A stretch of 64,000 nucleotides of DNA from Hyphobacterium marinum (GCF_036330325.1 NZ_JAZDRO010000003.1:248001-312000); one strand, 5' to 3'. Counted from the first letter of the stretch, positions 43,460-52,158 are shown. Notes: generated from the sequence alone by a model not told the origin. A program made the numbers and translations.

Positions 43460-43921
43460 ATGTCCGATATCGACGCCCGCCTGTCCGCGCTTGGCATCAC
43501 GCTGCCCGAACCGGTCGCGCCGGTCGCGAATTACGTGCCCTTCGTCAAAAGCGGCAACCAGGTCTTCATTTCGGGCCAGATCTCCATCGGACCGGACGGC
43601 CTCGTTGCGGGCCGTCTCGGGGAGACGATGAACCTCGAAGAGGGGCAGGCTGCCGCGCGCCTGTGCGCCATAAATCTCGTCGCCCAGCTCAAGGCGGCGT
43701 GCGGCGGCGACCTGTCGGCCCTGCGCCGCGTCGTGAAACTGGGCGGATTCGTCTGCGCGGCTCCGGACTTCACAGACATTCCCAAAGTCATCAATGGCGG
43801 TTCGGACCTGATGGTCGAAGTGTTTGGCGACAAGGGCCGCCACGCCCGCTCGGCGGTTGCCTGCCCCGTCCTGCCCCTTGGCGCAGCGGTGGAAATCGAC
43901 GGTGTGTTCGAGGTGGCGTGA
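43460..43921 (+). CDS. RidA/YjgF-like protein
   Basis: A 153-residue RidA-superfamily protein of the longer subgroup starting with an ALGITLPEPVAPVANYVPF block. Conserved features are FISGQI, LCAINLVAQLKAA and the C-terminal RSAVACPVLPLGAAVEID with its Arg-Ser. Classical RidA deaminates reactive enamines using that arginine; this subgroup is less studied. ATG at 43460 fits family length; the frame is open upstream but unsupported. The FemAB-like gene follows by 13 bp. Confidence 0.88.
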   Translation: MSDIDARLSALGITLPEPVAPVANYVPFVKSGNQVFISGQISIGPDGLVAGRLGETMNLEEGQAAARLCAINLVAQLKAACGGDLSALRRVVKLGGFVCAAPDFTDIPKVINGGSDLMVEVFGDKGRHARSAVACPVLPLGAAVEIDGVFEVA

Positions 43922-43934
43922 AAGCCATAGCCGC

Positions 43935-45077
43935 ATGACCGACATCACGCTCCGCGCCATATCCTCGCTCAGCGGCGTTGACCGTGCAGCCTGGGACGCG
44001 GCCGCCAATCCGCCCGGAGAGGCATTCGATCCATTCCTGAGCTGGGATTTTCTCGAGGCGCTGGAAGCCAGTGGCTGCGCCAGCGACGACACCGGCTGGT
44101 CGCCGCGCCACATCATCGCCGAAGACGAGAACGGAAGGCTATGCGGCGCGCTGCCGCTCTACGCCAAGGCGCATTCCTATGGCGAATACGTCTTCGACCA
44201 TGCCTGGGCGGATGCCTATGAGCGCGCCGGCGGGCGGTATTATCCCAAGCTTCTATCGGCTGTTCCTTTCACCCCGGCAACGGGCCGCCGCCTTCTTTCG
44301 CCTGACACAGGGGTCCGCCGTGCGCTCGCCGAAGCGGCAATCAGCCTGACCGGCCAGTGGGGCGTTTCGGGCTGGCACGTGAACTTTCCCGGGGAGCGGG
44401 ACGCGTCCGACCTCGACGGGCTGGACCTCCTGGCCCGCATCGACCGGCAATTCGTCTGGTTCAATGACGGCTATGAGACCTATGACGACTTCCTTGCCGC
44501 CCTCTCCTCACGCAAGCGAAAAGCGCTGAAGAAGGAACGCGCGCAGGCCCAGGACGGGCTGGAGGTCGTTTCACTGACCGGCGATGCGCTCGCGCCGGAA
44601 CACTGGGACGTTTTCTTTGCCTGTTATCAGGACACCGGTTCCCGCAAATGGGGTTCGCCCTATCTCAATCGCGAATTCTTCGATCTCGTCCACCAGCGAA
44701 TGGCTGACAATATCCTCATGGTCATGGCGAAACAGGACGGGCGCTTTATCGCCGCCGCGCTGAATTTCATCGGTTCCGAGGCGCTTTACGGCCGGTATTG
44801 GGGCAGCCTCGTCGAAAAGCCGTTGCTTCATTTTGAGCTTTGCTATCACCGCGCCATCGATTTCGCGATCGACCATGGCCTCTCACGCGTGGAAGCGGGC
44901 GCGCAGGGCGAGCACAAGCTCGCGCGCGGTTATCGCCCCGTCGAGGTCCGCTCGGCGCACTACATTGCCGATCCGGGATTGCGCGACGCATTGACCGAGT
45001 ATCTGGAGCGCGAACGCGCCGCCGTTCGCGCCGAAATCGCTGCAGTCGCGACCGAAATGCCGTATCGGAAATCTTGA
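43935..45077 (+). CDS. FemAB/GNAT-like acyltransferase (PF04339 type)
   Basis: A 380-residue cytosolic protein of the peptidogalycan-biosynthesis/FemAB-like group. It has FLSWDFLEALEASGCAS, LPLYAKAHSYGEYVFDHAWADAYER in pieces, then YYPKLLSAVPFTPATGRRLL and SSRKRKALKKER. The late FELCYHRAIDFAI and EAGAQGEHKLARGY are diagnostic. The fold is two GNAT-like halves. The function is unproven, despite the family name. It is in one unit with the RidA-like gene. Confidence 0.85.
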   Translation: MTDITLRAISSLSGVDRAAWDAAANPPGEAFDPFLSWDFLEALEASGCASDDTGWSPRHIIAEDENGRLCGALPLYAKAHSYGEYVFDHAWADAYERAGGRYYPKLLSAVPFTPATGRRLLSPDTGVRRALAEAAISLTGQWGVSGWHVNFPGERDASDLDGLDLLARIDRQFVWFNDGYETYDDFLAALSSRKRKALKKERAQAQDGLEVVSLTGDALAPEHWDVFFACYQDTGSRKWGSPYLNREFFDLVHQRMADNILMVMAKQDGRFIAAALNFIGSEALYGRYWGSLVEKPLLHFELCYHRAIDFAIDHGLSRVEAGAQGEHKLARGYRPVEVRSAHYIADPGLRDALTEYLERERAAVRAEIAAVATEMPYRKS

Positions 45078-45104
45078 GTCGTCGGAGACACGCCAGATAG
45101 TTAA

Positions 45105-45150
45105 TTGACATGATTTATGGTAGTGATTACATATTTTATCTATGTATCAC
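45105..45150 (+). promoter_or_regulatory. Promoter with overlapping inverted repeat for the DUF7662-PIN pair
   Basis: TTGACA at 45105-45110 is followed 17 bp later by TACATA at 45128-45133, a modest -10. An inverted repeat with arms GTGATTACATA (45123-45133) and TATGTATCAC (45141-45150), one base bulged, covers the -10 and start region. This layout is what an autoregulated toxin-antitoxin promoter would show. Confidence 0.5.
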
Positions 45151-45170
45151 CTGCGACGAGAGAACCCGCC

Positions 45171-45536
45171 ATGAAGTACGAACCATTGGAACGGTTTCTA
45201 GCTGATCAATCCCGGGACGCCGTCCCCATGACCTTTGATGAAATTGAGAAAATTCTCGGCAAGGCATTGCCGCCGTCAGCCCGGACGCACCGCCCGTGGT
45301 GGGGAAACCGGGGTGCGAGCCATGTTCATGAACGCGCGTGGCTCGAAGCCGGGTACCGTGCGGAGAACATCGACATGGAAAGGGAAAGGCTGGTCTTTCG
45401 CAGAATCCAAGCGGTGAAGAATACCCATCGCCCGCCTCTGCACGGCGCGCTGCGCAATCTCGTGCAGGTACAGTCGGGCAAGCTGACCGACCCGGCCGGC
45501 GAGCTTTGGAGCGCGGATGCGGGCCGTCTGAAGTGA
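45171..45536 (+). CDS. DUF7662-like protein, candidate antitoxin partner
   Basis: A 121-residue soluble protein. The core is FDEIEKILGKALPPSARTHRPWWGN, then HERAWLEAGYRAE and LVFRRIQ. This core is common in small bacterial proteins, some fused or linked to DNA-binding partners. ATG at 45171 is the first after the inverted-repeat promoter. Its stop overlaps the PIN gene start (GTGA), so the two are co-translated with this gene first, the usual order of antitoxin and toxin. The antitoxin role is inferred from position only, and no classical DNA-binding fold is obvious. Confidence 0.6.
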   Translation: MKYEPLERFLADQSRDAVPMTFDEIEKILGKALPPSARTHRPWWGNRGASHVHERAWLEAGYRAENIDMERERLVFRRIQAVKNTHRPPLHGALRNLVQVQSGKLTDPAGELWSADAGRLK

Positions 45537-45946
45537 CCGACCGCCTCCTTCTCGATACATGCGCGGCGATCTGGCTGATGAATGGCGACCGGATGGACTA
45601 TGCAGCGATCGACGCCATAGAGAGCTCCGCAGAGACAGGAAATTTGAACGTTTCGGCATTTACGGCTTGGGAGATCGCGACCCTCGCGGCACGGGGCCGC
45701 ATCTCCATCGCGATGCCGCCGGAAGTGTGGTTTGACCGCCTTGTCGCATTGTCGGGCGCAACCGTTATCGAGGCATCAGCGAAAATTCTGATACGATCAG
45801 CGCAGTTACCAGGTATCCCGCCCAAGGATCCAGCGGATCGGATCATACTTTCCACGGCTCGTGAGGACGGTCTGGTTATCGTCACGCGTGACAAATGCTT
45901 GTTGCGGTATGGACGCGAGGGGCATGTCGGTGTGATGTCCTGCTGA
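45533..45946 (+). CDS. PIN-domain toxin-like ribonuclease
   Basis: A 137-residue PIN protein with the acidic quartet in place. D8 is in LLLDTCAAIW, E47 in TAWEIATL, D102 in DPADRIIL and D120 in IVTRDKCLL. This is the VapC-type order and spacing of Mg-dependent ribonucleases that cut tRNA or rRNA. GTG at 45533 overlaps the preceding stop by 4 nt. The partner is not a recognisable VapB, so the pair may be a less common PIN system or a VapC that lost its original antitoxin. Confidence 0.85.
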   Translation: MTDRLLLDTCAAIWLMNGDRMDYAAIDAIESSAETGNLNVSAFTAWEIATLAARGRISIAMPPEVWFDRLVALSGATVIEASAKILIRSAQLPGIPPKDPADRIILSTAREDGLVIVTRDKCLLRYGREGHVGVMSC

Positions 45947-45973
45947 GCCGCAGGAACAAAGACGGAGCAACCC

Positions 45974-46402
45974 ATGAGCCTCACCGGCACATATGACGAC
46001 GCCAATATCTTCGCGAAAATCCTGCGCGGCGAGGCCCCGTGCGTGAAAGTCTACGAGGACGATCACGTCCTCTCCTTCATGGATATCTTCCCACAGTCGA
46101 GCGGGCATTTCCTGGTCCTGCCCAAGGCGAAGTCACGCAACCTTCTCGAACTCGACGATGCCGCACTGCAAGAGACGATGGTGCGGGTCAAACGCCTTGC
46201 GGCTGCGGCCCGCAAGGCGTTCAATCCCGACGGTATCGTCGTGACCCAGTTCAATGGCGCGCCCGCCGGCCAGACCGTCTTTCACACCCATTTCCACATT
46301 ATCCCGCGCTGGGAGGGCGAGGCTCTCGGCCGCCACGGCGGCGGTCAGGCGGACATGGACGTCCTGAAGGACCAGGCCGCGAAGATCGCCGCCGCACTCT
46401 AG
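45974..46402 (+). CDS. HIT-family nucleotide hydrolase
   Basis: A 142-residue histidine-triad protein. It has the N-terminal IFAKILRGEAPCVKVYEDD and the active site QTVFHTHFHIIPRW (HxHxH). The family (HinT/PKCI-like) hydrolyses adenosine phosphoramidates. It lies 27 bp after the PIN gene and may be co-transcribed, though HIT genes are usually independent housekeeping genes. Confidence 0.92.
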   Translation: MSLTGTYDDANIFAKILRGEAPCVKVYEDDHVLSFMDIFPQSSGHFLVLPKAKSRNLLELDDAALQETMVRVKRLAAAARKAFNPDGIVVTQFNGAPAGQTVFHTHFHIIPRWEGEALGRHGGGQADMDVLKDQAAKIAAAL

Positions 46403-46438
46403 CGGACATCGAGAGGGCCGGTTCGTCGCCCCGCCCTG

Positions 46439-47260
46439 TTAAATGTGCGGACTCCACATGACATTCCACGCCCCGAAGACACCGATCGCCGTGACCGCGG
46501 TGGCGGCCAGTGTCAGGCCCGCGGTCGACAGTTTGAACACGTCTGACCGGCTGTCGCTGGCCGCGAGATAGATCTCGAGTACGGCCCACGGAACGAGGTA
46601 GCTGCCGAAGGCGATGAAAAGGTCGAACGGCCCGTCCAGTGACCGGCTCATGCCGGTCCCGCCGGTCAGGATCGCCCAGGCCATGTAGCCAAGACGGGTG
46701 AACCAGACGCCGCTGACGAAGATGAAGAGCCGCATCGCCCAGCGCCGGTGCCGGTCAATCTGCCGCCGGACGGCGAACGTCACCGCGATGGCAGCGGCAA
46801 CCAGGATCAGGACCGCGTTGAGTGTCGTCCCCCAGCCCCCGATATCGGTCAGGCGGCTCCCCCGGCCCCAGATCATCCAGATGCCGCCCACGGCAAGGAT
46901 GACCGCAACGATCAGGAAGGTCCGGCCCGTGAAACGGTGCACGGCCGGATAACGCTTCCGGAGCGGCGGCACCAATTGCAGGGTTCCGCCCACCGTGATC
47001 ACGGCAGTCAGCAGCACGTGGGAAATGAAGACCAGATTTCCGATCAGGTCCCCCACCGTGTAGCCCTGCATCAGGCCGGTCTGGTCCCATTCCGACCACT
47101 GTCCCGTAGCCGTCGACGGACCGTAGGCCGCGAGCACGTAATACGCGAACAGCCATTGGCCGATAGCCGCAGGTATGAACCAGGCAATGGCACTGGCCTT
47201 CAAAAGTGAGTGCGCGGTGATTGGCCGCTTTCGCGGGGCCGGCGTGTCGATGGCCACCAT
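46439..47260 (-). CDS. DUF2306-like membrane protein
   Basis: A 273-residue integral membrane protein with seven or eight helices. It has the DUF2306 pattern: HVLLTAVITVGGTLQLVPPLR with RYPAVHRFTGR, and later RRQIDRHRRWAMRLFIF, whose histidines could bind haem or metal. ATG at 47260 has AAGGA upstream. It is divergent from an AraC-type regulator gene across 165 bp, suggesting regulator and target. Confidence 0.75.
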   Translation of the reverse strand: MVAIDTPAPRKRPITAHSLLKASAIAWFIPAAIGQWLFAYYVLAAYGPSTATGQWSEWDQTGLMQGYTVGDLIGNLVFISHVLLTAVITVGGTLQLVPPLRKRYPAVHRFTGRTFLIVAVILAVGGIWMIWGRGSRLTDIGGWGTTLNAVLILVAAAIAVTFAVRRQIDRHRRWAMRLFIFVSGVWFTRLGYMAWAILTGGTGMSRSLDGPFDLFIAFGSYLVPWAVLEIYLAASDSRSDVFKLSTAGLTLAATAVTAIGVFGAWNVMWSPHI

Positions 47261-47425
47261 GGCAATTCCTTCTCGTTCCAACGCTCCGGGGGGAGTCCGG
47301 ATCGCGCCAAGACATGGCGGATCGCCAGGCTGTCCTCTCGCCGATTTGGAAAACGGCGAAAGATTTTTCGGCCATTTGCAGGAATTCACAGGGCTGGGGC
47401 ATGATGGCGGCGAACGGAGGGGGAC

Positions 47426-48499
47426 ATGCTCGCACTCGCAGCCACGGTTAAGCTGGTATCCGCCGGTATGGCGGCAGGCTGGATCGGTGCCAATTTTTTC
47501 AAACGCCTGCCGCAGCCCCTCTTCGGCCTGTGGTCGATATTCTGCGCCGGGTTCGTCGCGGTGATGCTGATCGAGGTTTTCGGGGCATCTCTGGGACCGG
47601 CCTATCCCCTGCTCGCAGTCATGACGTGCGCGACCTGCTCGGTATTCTGGCTGACAGCGCGCGCGCTCTTTCGCCGGACATTCGAGTTCGGCTGGTTCGC
47701 GGCGGTCATTCTGGCGGGCATCTTCATACCGACAATTTTCGACCAGATGGCACTGGCGACGGGGGCAGACCGCTGGGTGGGCGAGAGTTTCATCGCCAGC
47801 GCATCCGACCGGCTCGATGGCGTCCAGACCCTGTTCAGTTCAGTGGCGCTCGCGCTCGCTTTCCGCGAGGGCCTGAAAGGCTGGGGCCCACGCCTGTCCC
47901 GCGGCGAGCGGCAAATGCGGATTCTCTTCCTTGTCAGTTTTGGCTGCGGCGTTGGGATCTGCGTCTTCCTGTTTGATCATGGCCGTCTCGACGTGATCTC
48001 GCCGGATGTGACGGCGACCATTCAGGCAGCCTGTGCGCTGACCATACTGACCACGATGACCATCGTCCTGCGCTACCGGCTGCGGCACCCCCTGCCCGCC
48101 CCGGCGCGGCTCAATCCGTCGACCGACGATGTCGATCTCGGCCGCCGGATCCGCAAGCTCGTGGAGTCCGGGGCCTATCTCGATGCTGATCTGAAAGTCG
48201 CCGACATAGCCCGCCGCTTGCAGGAGCGCGACTACAAGGTTTCGCGCGCGATTGCCGCCGGGCTGGGCGAAGCGAACTTCAATCGATTTGTGAACCGGTT
48301 TCGCGTCGACCACGCCAAGGCCATGCTGCGCGATCCGGCATTTGCTGACCGGTCAATCCTCGATATCGCGCTGGAAAGCGGGTTCGCGTCGCTGGGCCCC
48401 TTCAACCGCGCCTTCCGGGACGCGACAGACCAGACACCGCGCGAATACCGGCGCGGTGCGGACGGCGACGCATCTGCAAAAGGCCTCGTCACGTCGTGA
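47426..48499 (+). CDS. Membrane-bound AraC-family regulator
   Basis: A 357-residue protein. The N-terminal 220 residues hold six or seven hydrophobic helices. A linker follows, and the AraC/XylS double helix-turn-helix domain spans about 245-345 (VADIARRLQERDYKVSRAIA; ILDIALESGFASLGPFNRAFR; TPREYRR). Membrane AraC proteins sense envelope or lipid signals directly. It is head to head with the DUF2306 gene, a likely target. It is convergent with clpA, 10 bp apart. Confidence 0.88.
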   Translation: MLALAATVKLVSAGMAAGWIGANFFKRLPQPLFGLWSIFCAGFVAVMLIEVFGASLGPAYPLLAVMTCATCSVFWLTARALFRRTFEFGWFAAVILAGIFIPTIFDQMALATGADRWVGESFIASASDRLDGVQTLFSSVALALAFREGLKGWGPRLSRGERQMRILFLVSFGCGVGICVFLFDHGRLDVISPDVTATIQAACALTILTTMTIVLRYRLRHPLPAPARLNPSTDDVDLGRRIRKLVESGAYLDADLKVADIARRLQERDYKVSRAIAAGLGEANFNRFVNRFRVDHAKAMLRDPAFADRSILDIALESGFASLGPFNRAFRDATDQTPREYRRGADGDASAKGLVTS

Positions 48500-48509
48500 C
48501 GCGACGCCT

Positions 48510-50837
48510 CTAGCGCACCGGTTCCTTGGTTTTCTTCGTCTTGCCCTTGGGCGGCTTTTTCGGTTTCAGCCGGTCGCCCGGCGTGATGTCGAAATCGAGC
48601 CGGTCTTCGTCGGCGGCGTCGACATCGATCTTCACAAGACCGCCATTCTTCAGCTGCCCGAAGAGAATCTCGTCCGCGAGCGGCTTCTTGACATATTCCT
48701 GGATCGTCCGCGACAGCGGCCGCGCCCCGAAACGGTCATCATAGCCGCGCTTGGCGAGCCATTCGGACGCTGCGTCCGTCAGCTCGAACGTCACGCCGCG
48801 GTCGGCAAGCTGGGCTTCCAGCTGCAGGACGAATTTCTCGACCACGCGCCCGACGATTGCCGCTGACAGGCCATTGAAGGGAATGATGGCATCCAGACGG
48901 TTGCGGAATTCCGGCGTGAACAGCCGCTCGATGGCGGCAGTATCCTCACCGTCCTTCTTGCCGCGCCCGAAGCCGATCGCTTCCTTGGCCGCATCAGACG
49001 CTCCGGCATTCGTCGTCATGATCAGGACGACATTGCGGAAATCGACCTTCTTGCCGTTCGCATCGGTCAGCGCGCCGTGATCCATGACCTGCAACAGGAT
49101 GTTGAAGAGGTCCGGGTGGGCCTTCTCGATCTCGTCGAGCAATAGCACCGCATGCGGATGCTGATCGACCGCATCGGTCAGAAGCCCGCCCTGATCATAG
49201 CCGACATAGCCCGGAGGCGCGCCGATCAGGCGGCTGACCGTATGGCGCTCCATGTATTCGGACATGTCGAACCGGTGCAGCTCGACGCCGAGGATGGACG
49301 CGAGCTGGCGTGCGACCTCGGTCTTGCCGACGCCTGTCGGGCCGGAGAAGAGATAGCAGCCGATGGGCTTTTCCGGTTCGCGCAGGCCTGCCCGGGCGAG
49401 CTTGATCGCAGCGGAGAGTTTCTCGATGGCATCGTCCTGGCCGAACACGACGCGGCGCAGGTCGACCGGCAGCGATTTCAGCGCCGTGGCATCGTCCTTC
49501 GTCACGGTTTTCGGCGGGATGCGCGCGATTTTCGAAACCACATCCTCGACCTCGCGCACGCCAATCGTCTTCTTGCGTTTCGATTGCGGCAGCAGGCGCA
49601 TGCGCGCCCCGGCCTCGTCGATCACGTCAATCGCCTTGTCGGGCAGTTTGCGGTCGCCGATATAGCGCGCCGACAGTTCAACCGCGGTCTTGATGGCGTC
49701 GCTCGTGAACTTCACGTCGTGGAAGTCCTCGAAATAGGGTTTCAGCCCCTGCAGGATCTTGATCGAGTCCGCCTGGCTGGGCTCGACCACGTCGATCTTC
49801 TGGAAGCGGCGGGCCAGCGCGCGGTCCTTCTCGAAATGCTGGCGGTACTCCTTGTAGGTCGTCGACCCCATGCAGCGCAGCGCCCCGGCCTGAAGCGCGG
49901 GCTTGAGCAGATTTGACGCGTCCATCGCGCCGCCGGACGTGGCACCGGCACCAATCACCGTGTGGATTTCGTCGATGAAGAGAATGGCGTTGTCGCGCGC
50001 TTCCAGCTCCTTGACGACCTGTTTGACACGTTCCTCGAAATCGCCGCGATAGCGCGTTCCGGCGAGCAGCGACCCCATGTCGAGCGAATAGATCGTTGCT
50101 TCGGCCAGGATTTCAGGCACGTCGCCCTCGACAATCTTGCGGGCCAGGCCTTCGGCGATGGCGGTCTTGCCGACGCCGGGGTCGCCCACCAGGAGCGGGT
50201 TGTTCTTGCGGCGGCGGCAGAGCACCTGGATGCAGCGCTCGACCTCGGCCTCGCGCCCGATCAGCGGATCAACCCCGCCTTCTTTCGCCTTCGCATTGAG
50301 GTCGACGCAATAGCTCGACAGCGCGTCCTCTTCCTTTTCCGGCTTCTCGCTTTCGTCCTCGATCGCGCCCTTTACGGGACGGGGTTCGGCGGCACCGGCC
50401 TTCTTGGCAATACCGTGGGAGATGAAGTTCACGGCGTCGTAGCGGGTCATGTCCCGCTCGGCGAGGAAATAGGCCGCATGGCTTTCCCGTTCGGCGAACA
50501 GGGCCACAAGCACATTCGCGCCCGTCACTTCTTCCCGCCCGGCGTTCTGGACATGGATCACCGCGCGCTGGATCACGCGCTGGAAGCCGGCCGTCGGCTT
50601 GGCATCCTCGTCATCATCGACGTTGAGCTCGCCCATCTCGTTGTCGACATATTCGGTCAGCGTGGCGCGGAGCTCGTCGAGATCGAGTTCACAGGCGCGC
50701 ATCACCGCGCTCGCGTCACCGTCATCCACCAGCGCCAGCAGGAGGTGCTCCAGCGTCGCATATTCGTGGCCGCGCTCATTGGCAAAGCCGAGCGCCCGGT
50801 GAAGCGTGTCTTCCAGCGAAGCGGAAAATGAGGGCAA
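48510..50837 (-). CDS. clpA: ClpA unfoldase, ATPase subunit of ClpAP
   Basis: A 775-residue AAA+ protein. It has the N-domain (SLEDTLHRALGFANERGHEYATLEHLLLALV in segments), D1 with GDPGVGKTAIAEG and FIDEIHT, and D2 with GPTGVGKTEVARQLA. The ClpP-docking IGF loop reads IGFGRGK. It unfolds substrates for ClpP. The start is TTG at 50837, giving the usual PSFSASLE start, with AAGGAA 8 nt upstream. The longer frame would overlap clpS. It follows clpS by 4 bp. Confidence 0.96.
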   Translation of the reverse strand: MPSFSASLEDTLHRALGFANERGHEYATLEHLLLALVDDGDASAVMRACELDLDELRATLTEYVDNEMGELNVDDDEDAKPTAGFQRVIQRAVIHVQNAGREEVTGANVLVALFAERESHAAYFLAERDMTRYDAVNFISHGIAKKAGAAEPRPVKGAIEDESEKPEKEEDALSSYCVDLNAKAKEGGVDPLIGREAEVERCIQVLCRRRKNNPLLVGDPGVGKTAIAEGLARKIVEGDVPEILAEATIYSLDMGSLLAGTRYRGDFEERVKQVVKELEARDNAILFIDEIHTVIGAGATSGGAMDASNLLKPALQAGALRCMGSTTYKEYRQHFEKDRALARRFQKIDVVEPSQADSIKILQGLKPYFEDFHDVKFTSDAIKTAVELSARYIGDRKLPDKAIDVIDEAGARMRLLPQSKRKKTIGVREVEDVVSKIARIPPKTVTKDDATALKSLPVDLRRVVFGQDDAIEKLSAAIKLARAGLREPEKPIGCYLFSGPTGVGKTEVARQLASILGVELHRFDMSEYMERHTVSRLIGAPPGYVGYDQGGLLTDAVDQHPHAVLLLDEIEKAHPDLFNILLQVMDHGALTDANGKKVDFRNVVLIMTTNAGASDAAKEAIGFGRGKKDGEDTAAIERLFTPEFRNRLDAIIPFNGLSAAIVGRVVEKFVLQLEAQLADRGVTFELTDAASEWLAKRGYDDRFGARPLSRTIQEYVKKPLADEILFGQLKNGGLVKIDVDAADEDRLDFDITPGDRLKPKKPPKGKTKKTKEPVR

Positions 50838-50841
50838 CAGA

Positions 50842-51171
50842 CTATTCCTTTTCCATCGTGCATTGCAGCGGGTGCTGGGCGCGGCGCGCCGCATCCATCA
50901 CCTGGGCGACCTTGGTTTCGGCCACCTCGAATGTGAACACGCCGCACAATCCAACCCCGTTCTGGTGAACGTGAAGCATGATCCGGGCCGCTTCTTCCGG
51001 AGCCTTGTTGAAGATGCGCACAAGCACCTCCACGACGAACTCCATCGGCGTGTAATCATCGTTCAGAAGCAGCACCTTGTAGAGGGACGGCTTCTTGGTC
51101 TGCGGGCGCGTTCGGGTCGCGACGCCGGTTTCGCGTTCCGGACCCGTGGGCTTTTTGGGGCGATCGTTCAT
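50842..51171 (-). CDS. clpS: ClpS adaptor of the N-end rule pathway
   Basis: A 109-residue ClpS. It has a flexible basic N-terminus (about 1-28), then the core YKVLLLNDDYTPMEFVVEVL, where NDD and M form the N-degron pocket, and MLHVHQNGVGLCGVFTFEVAETK. It presents proteins with bulky N-terminal residues to ClpA. It is the first gene of a clpS-clpA operon, the typical arrangement. Confidence 0.97.
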   Translation of the reverse strand: MNDRPKKPTGPERETGVATRTRPQTKKPSLYKVLLLNDDYTPMEFVVEVLVRIFNKAPEEAARIMLHVHQNGVGLCGVFTFEVAETKVAQVMDAARRAQHPLQCTMEKE

Positions 51172-51285
51172 CGAATCCGCTCTCGGCCTGCCCCATTAGA
51201 TATGCATCGGATGGCTCGCGAAAAGCCCCTGCGACCGGTTGAGCGCAGTTTTTCGTCTCAGTGCGGCACGAAAAAGGCAATCGGA

Positions 51286-51319
51286 CAAAAGAAAAGGCCC
51301 GGCGCTCGCGCGCCGGGCC
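51286..51319 (-). terminator. Rho-independent terminator of the phasin gene
   Basis: A perfect 10-bp GC stem (51296-51305 with 51310-51319) and a 4-nt loop, followed on the minus strand by TTTTCTTTTG, 32 bp after the phasin stop. Confidence 0.88.
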
Positions 51320-51350
51320 AGTGGGGAGACTTGTCTCTGGTTGTCGCGGC

Positions 51351-52055
51351 TTAGCGCTGCGACTGAACCATTTCGACCGTCGCCGCGACGCGATCGTTCA
51401 GCGGCTTCAGCGAAGATTTCACGGCACCGGCATAGAGGTCGGTGGCCTTGTTGATTTCGGCCAGGTAGGCGTCCATCGAGGACTTCATGAAGTCGGCCTG
51501 GACTTCGATCATGTCCTGGACCGATTTCGCGGTGGTCATGGCCTTGGTGGCGGACACGGTGTCTTCCATCGACTTCTTGGCGAAGGCGACCGCGTTGGCA
51601 TTGAGGGTTTCGATACCCTTGCCGGCGGCGGTGGCAGACGCCATCACGGCGTCCATGTTGTCCTTCGAGAAGGCGTTGATTTCGTTGACTGACTTCAGCG
51701 ACTTTTCAAAACCTTCACGGAAGGCTTCGTTGCCGGCAGAAGTCATGGTCTGAATGGTGTCCTGGACCTTCTTGGTTTGGGCATTGGTCATGATCTTGGT
51801 TCCTTTACGGGGAGGAGTGTTCGACTTCGCCGCTTTCGCCTTGGTGGCCTTGCGGACGGTTTTCTTCGGGGTCTTGACCGCTTTCTTGGTGGCGGTCTTG
51901 GTGGTTTTCACGGTCGATTTGGCCACTTTCGCAGACGCGTCCACCGCAGCTTTCGCGGCCTTGGTTTCGGCTTTCGCCGTTTCCTTGGTGGCCGTGCTGG
52001 CGGCTTCGACGGCTTTCACCGGAGCATCGACAGCTCGGGTCTTGTTGTCATTCAT
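51351..52055 (-). CDS. Phasin with Lys/Ala-rich N-terminal extension
   Basis: A 234-residue protein. Residues 90-234 are a phasin domain, amphipathic helices with AGNEAFREGFEKSLKSVNEI and ADFMKSSMDAYLAEINKAT. Phasins coat polyhydroxyalkanoate granules. Residues 1-88 are almost only Lys, Ala, Thr and Val (for example AKSTVKTTKTATKKAVK), resembling histone H1-like tails that bind DNA. Met89 (51791) has its own AAAGGA nine nt upstream, a better site than the one before Met1, so a short phasin-only form is likely too. No phaC or phaR is in the window. It is transcribed alone, with a strong terminator. Confidence 0.85.
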   Translation of the reverse strand: MNDNKTRAVDAPVKAVEAASTATKETAKAETKAAKAAVDASAKVAKSTVKTTKTATKKAVKTPKKTVRKATKAKAAKSNTPPRKGTKIMTNAQTKKVQDTIQTMTSAGNEAFREGFEKSLKSVNEINAFSKDNMDAVMASATAAGKGIETLNANAVAFAKKSMEDTVSATKAMTTAKSVQDMIEVQADFMKSSMDAYLAEINKATDLYAGAVKSSLKPLNDRVAATVEMVQSQR

Positions 52056-52140
52056 GGCGCTTTGCCTGTTCTTTCCTGTTAGCCGCATTTCGCGGTTGCA
52101 GCATATGTATGGGGATTGTTCGCACTTGCGTCAAGGATAA

Positions 52141-52158
52141 TTTGTGCAGCGCAGCAAA
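52141..52158. promoter_or_regulatory. TGC/GCA-rich element upstream of phasin
   Basis: TTTGTGCAGCGCAGCAAA has TTTG/CAAA-like ends and a GCAGCGCAGC core. It lies 86 bp before the phasin start, next to TTGACG, a possible -35 read leftwards at about 52132-52137. PhaR repressors bind TGC-rich sites before phasin genes in Paracoccus; the resemblance here is only approximate. Confidence 0.25.
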
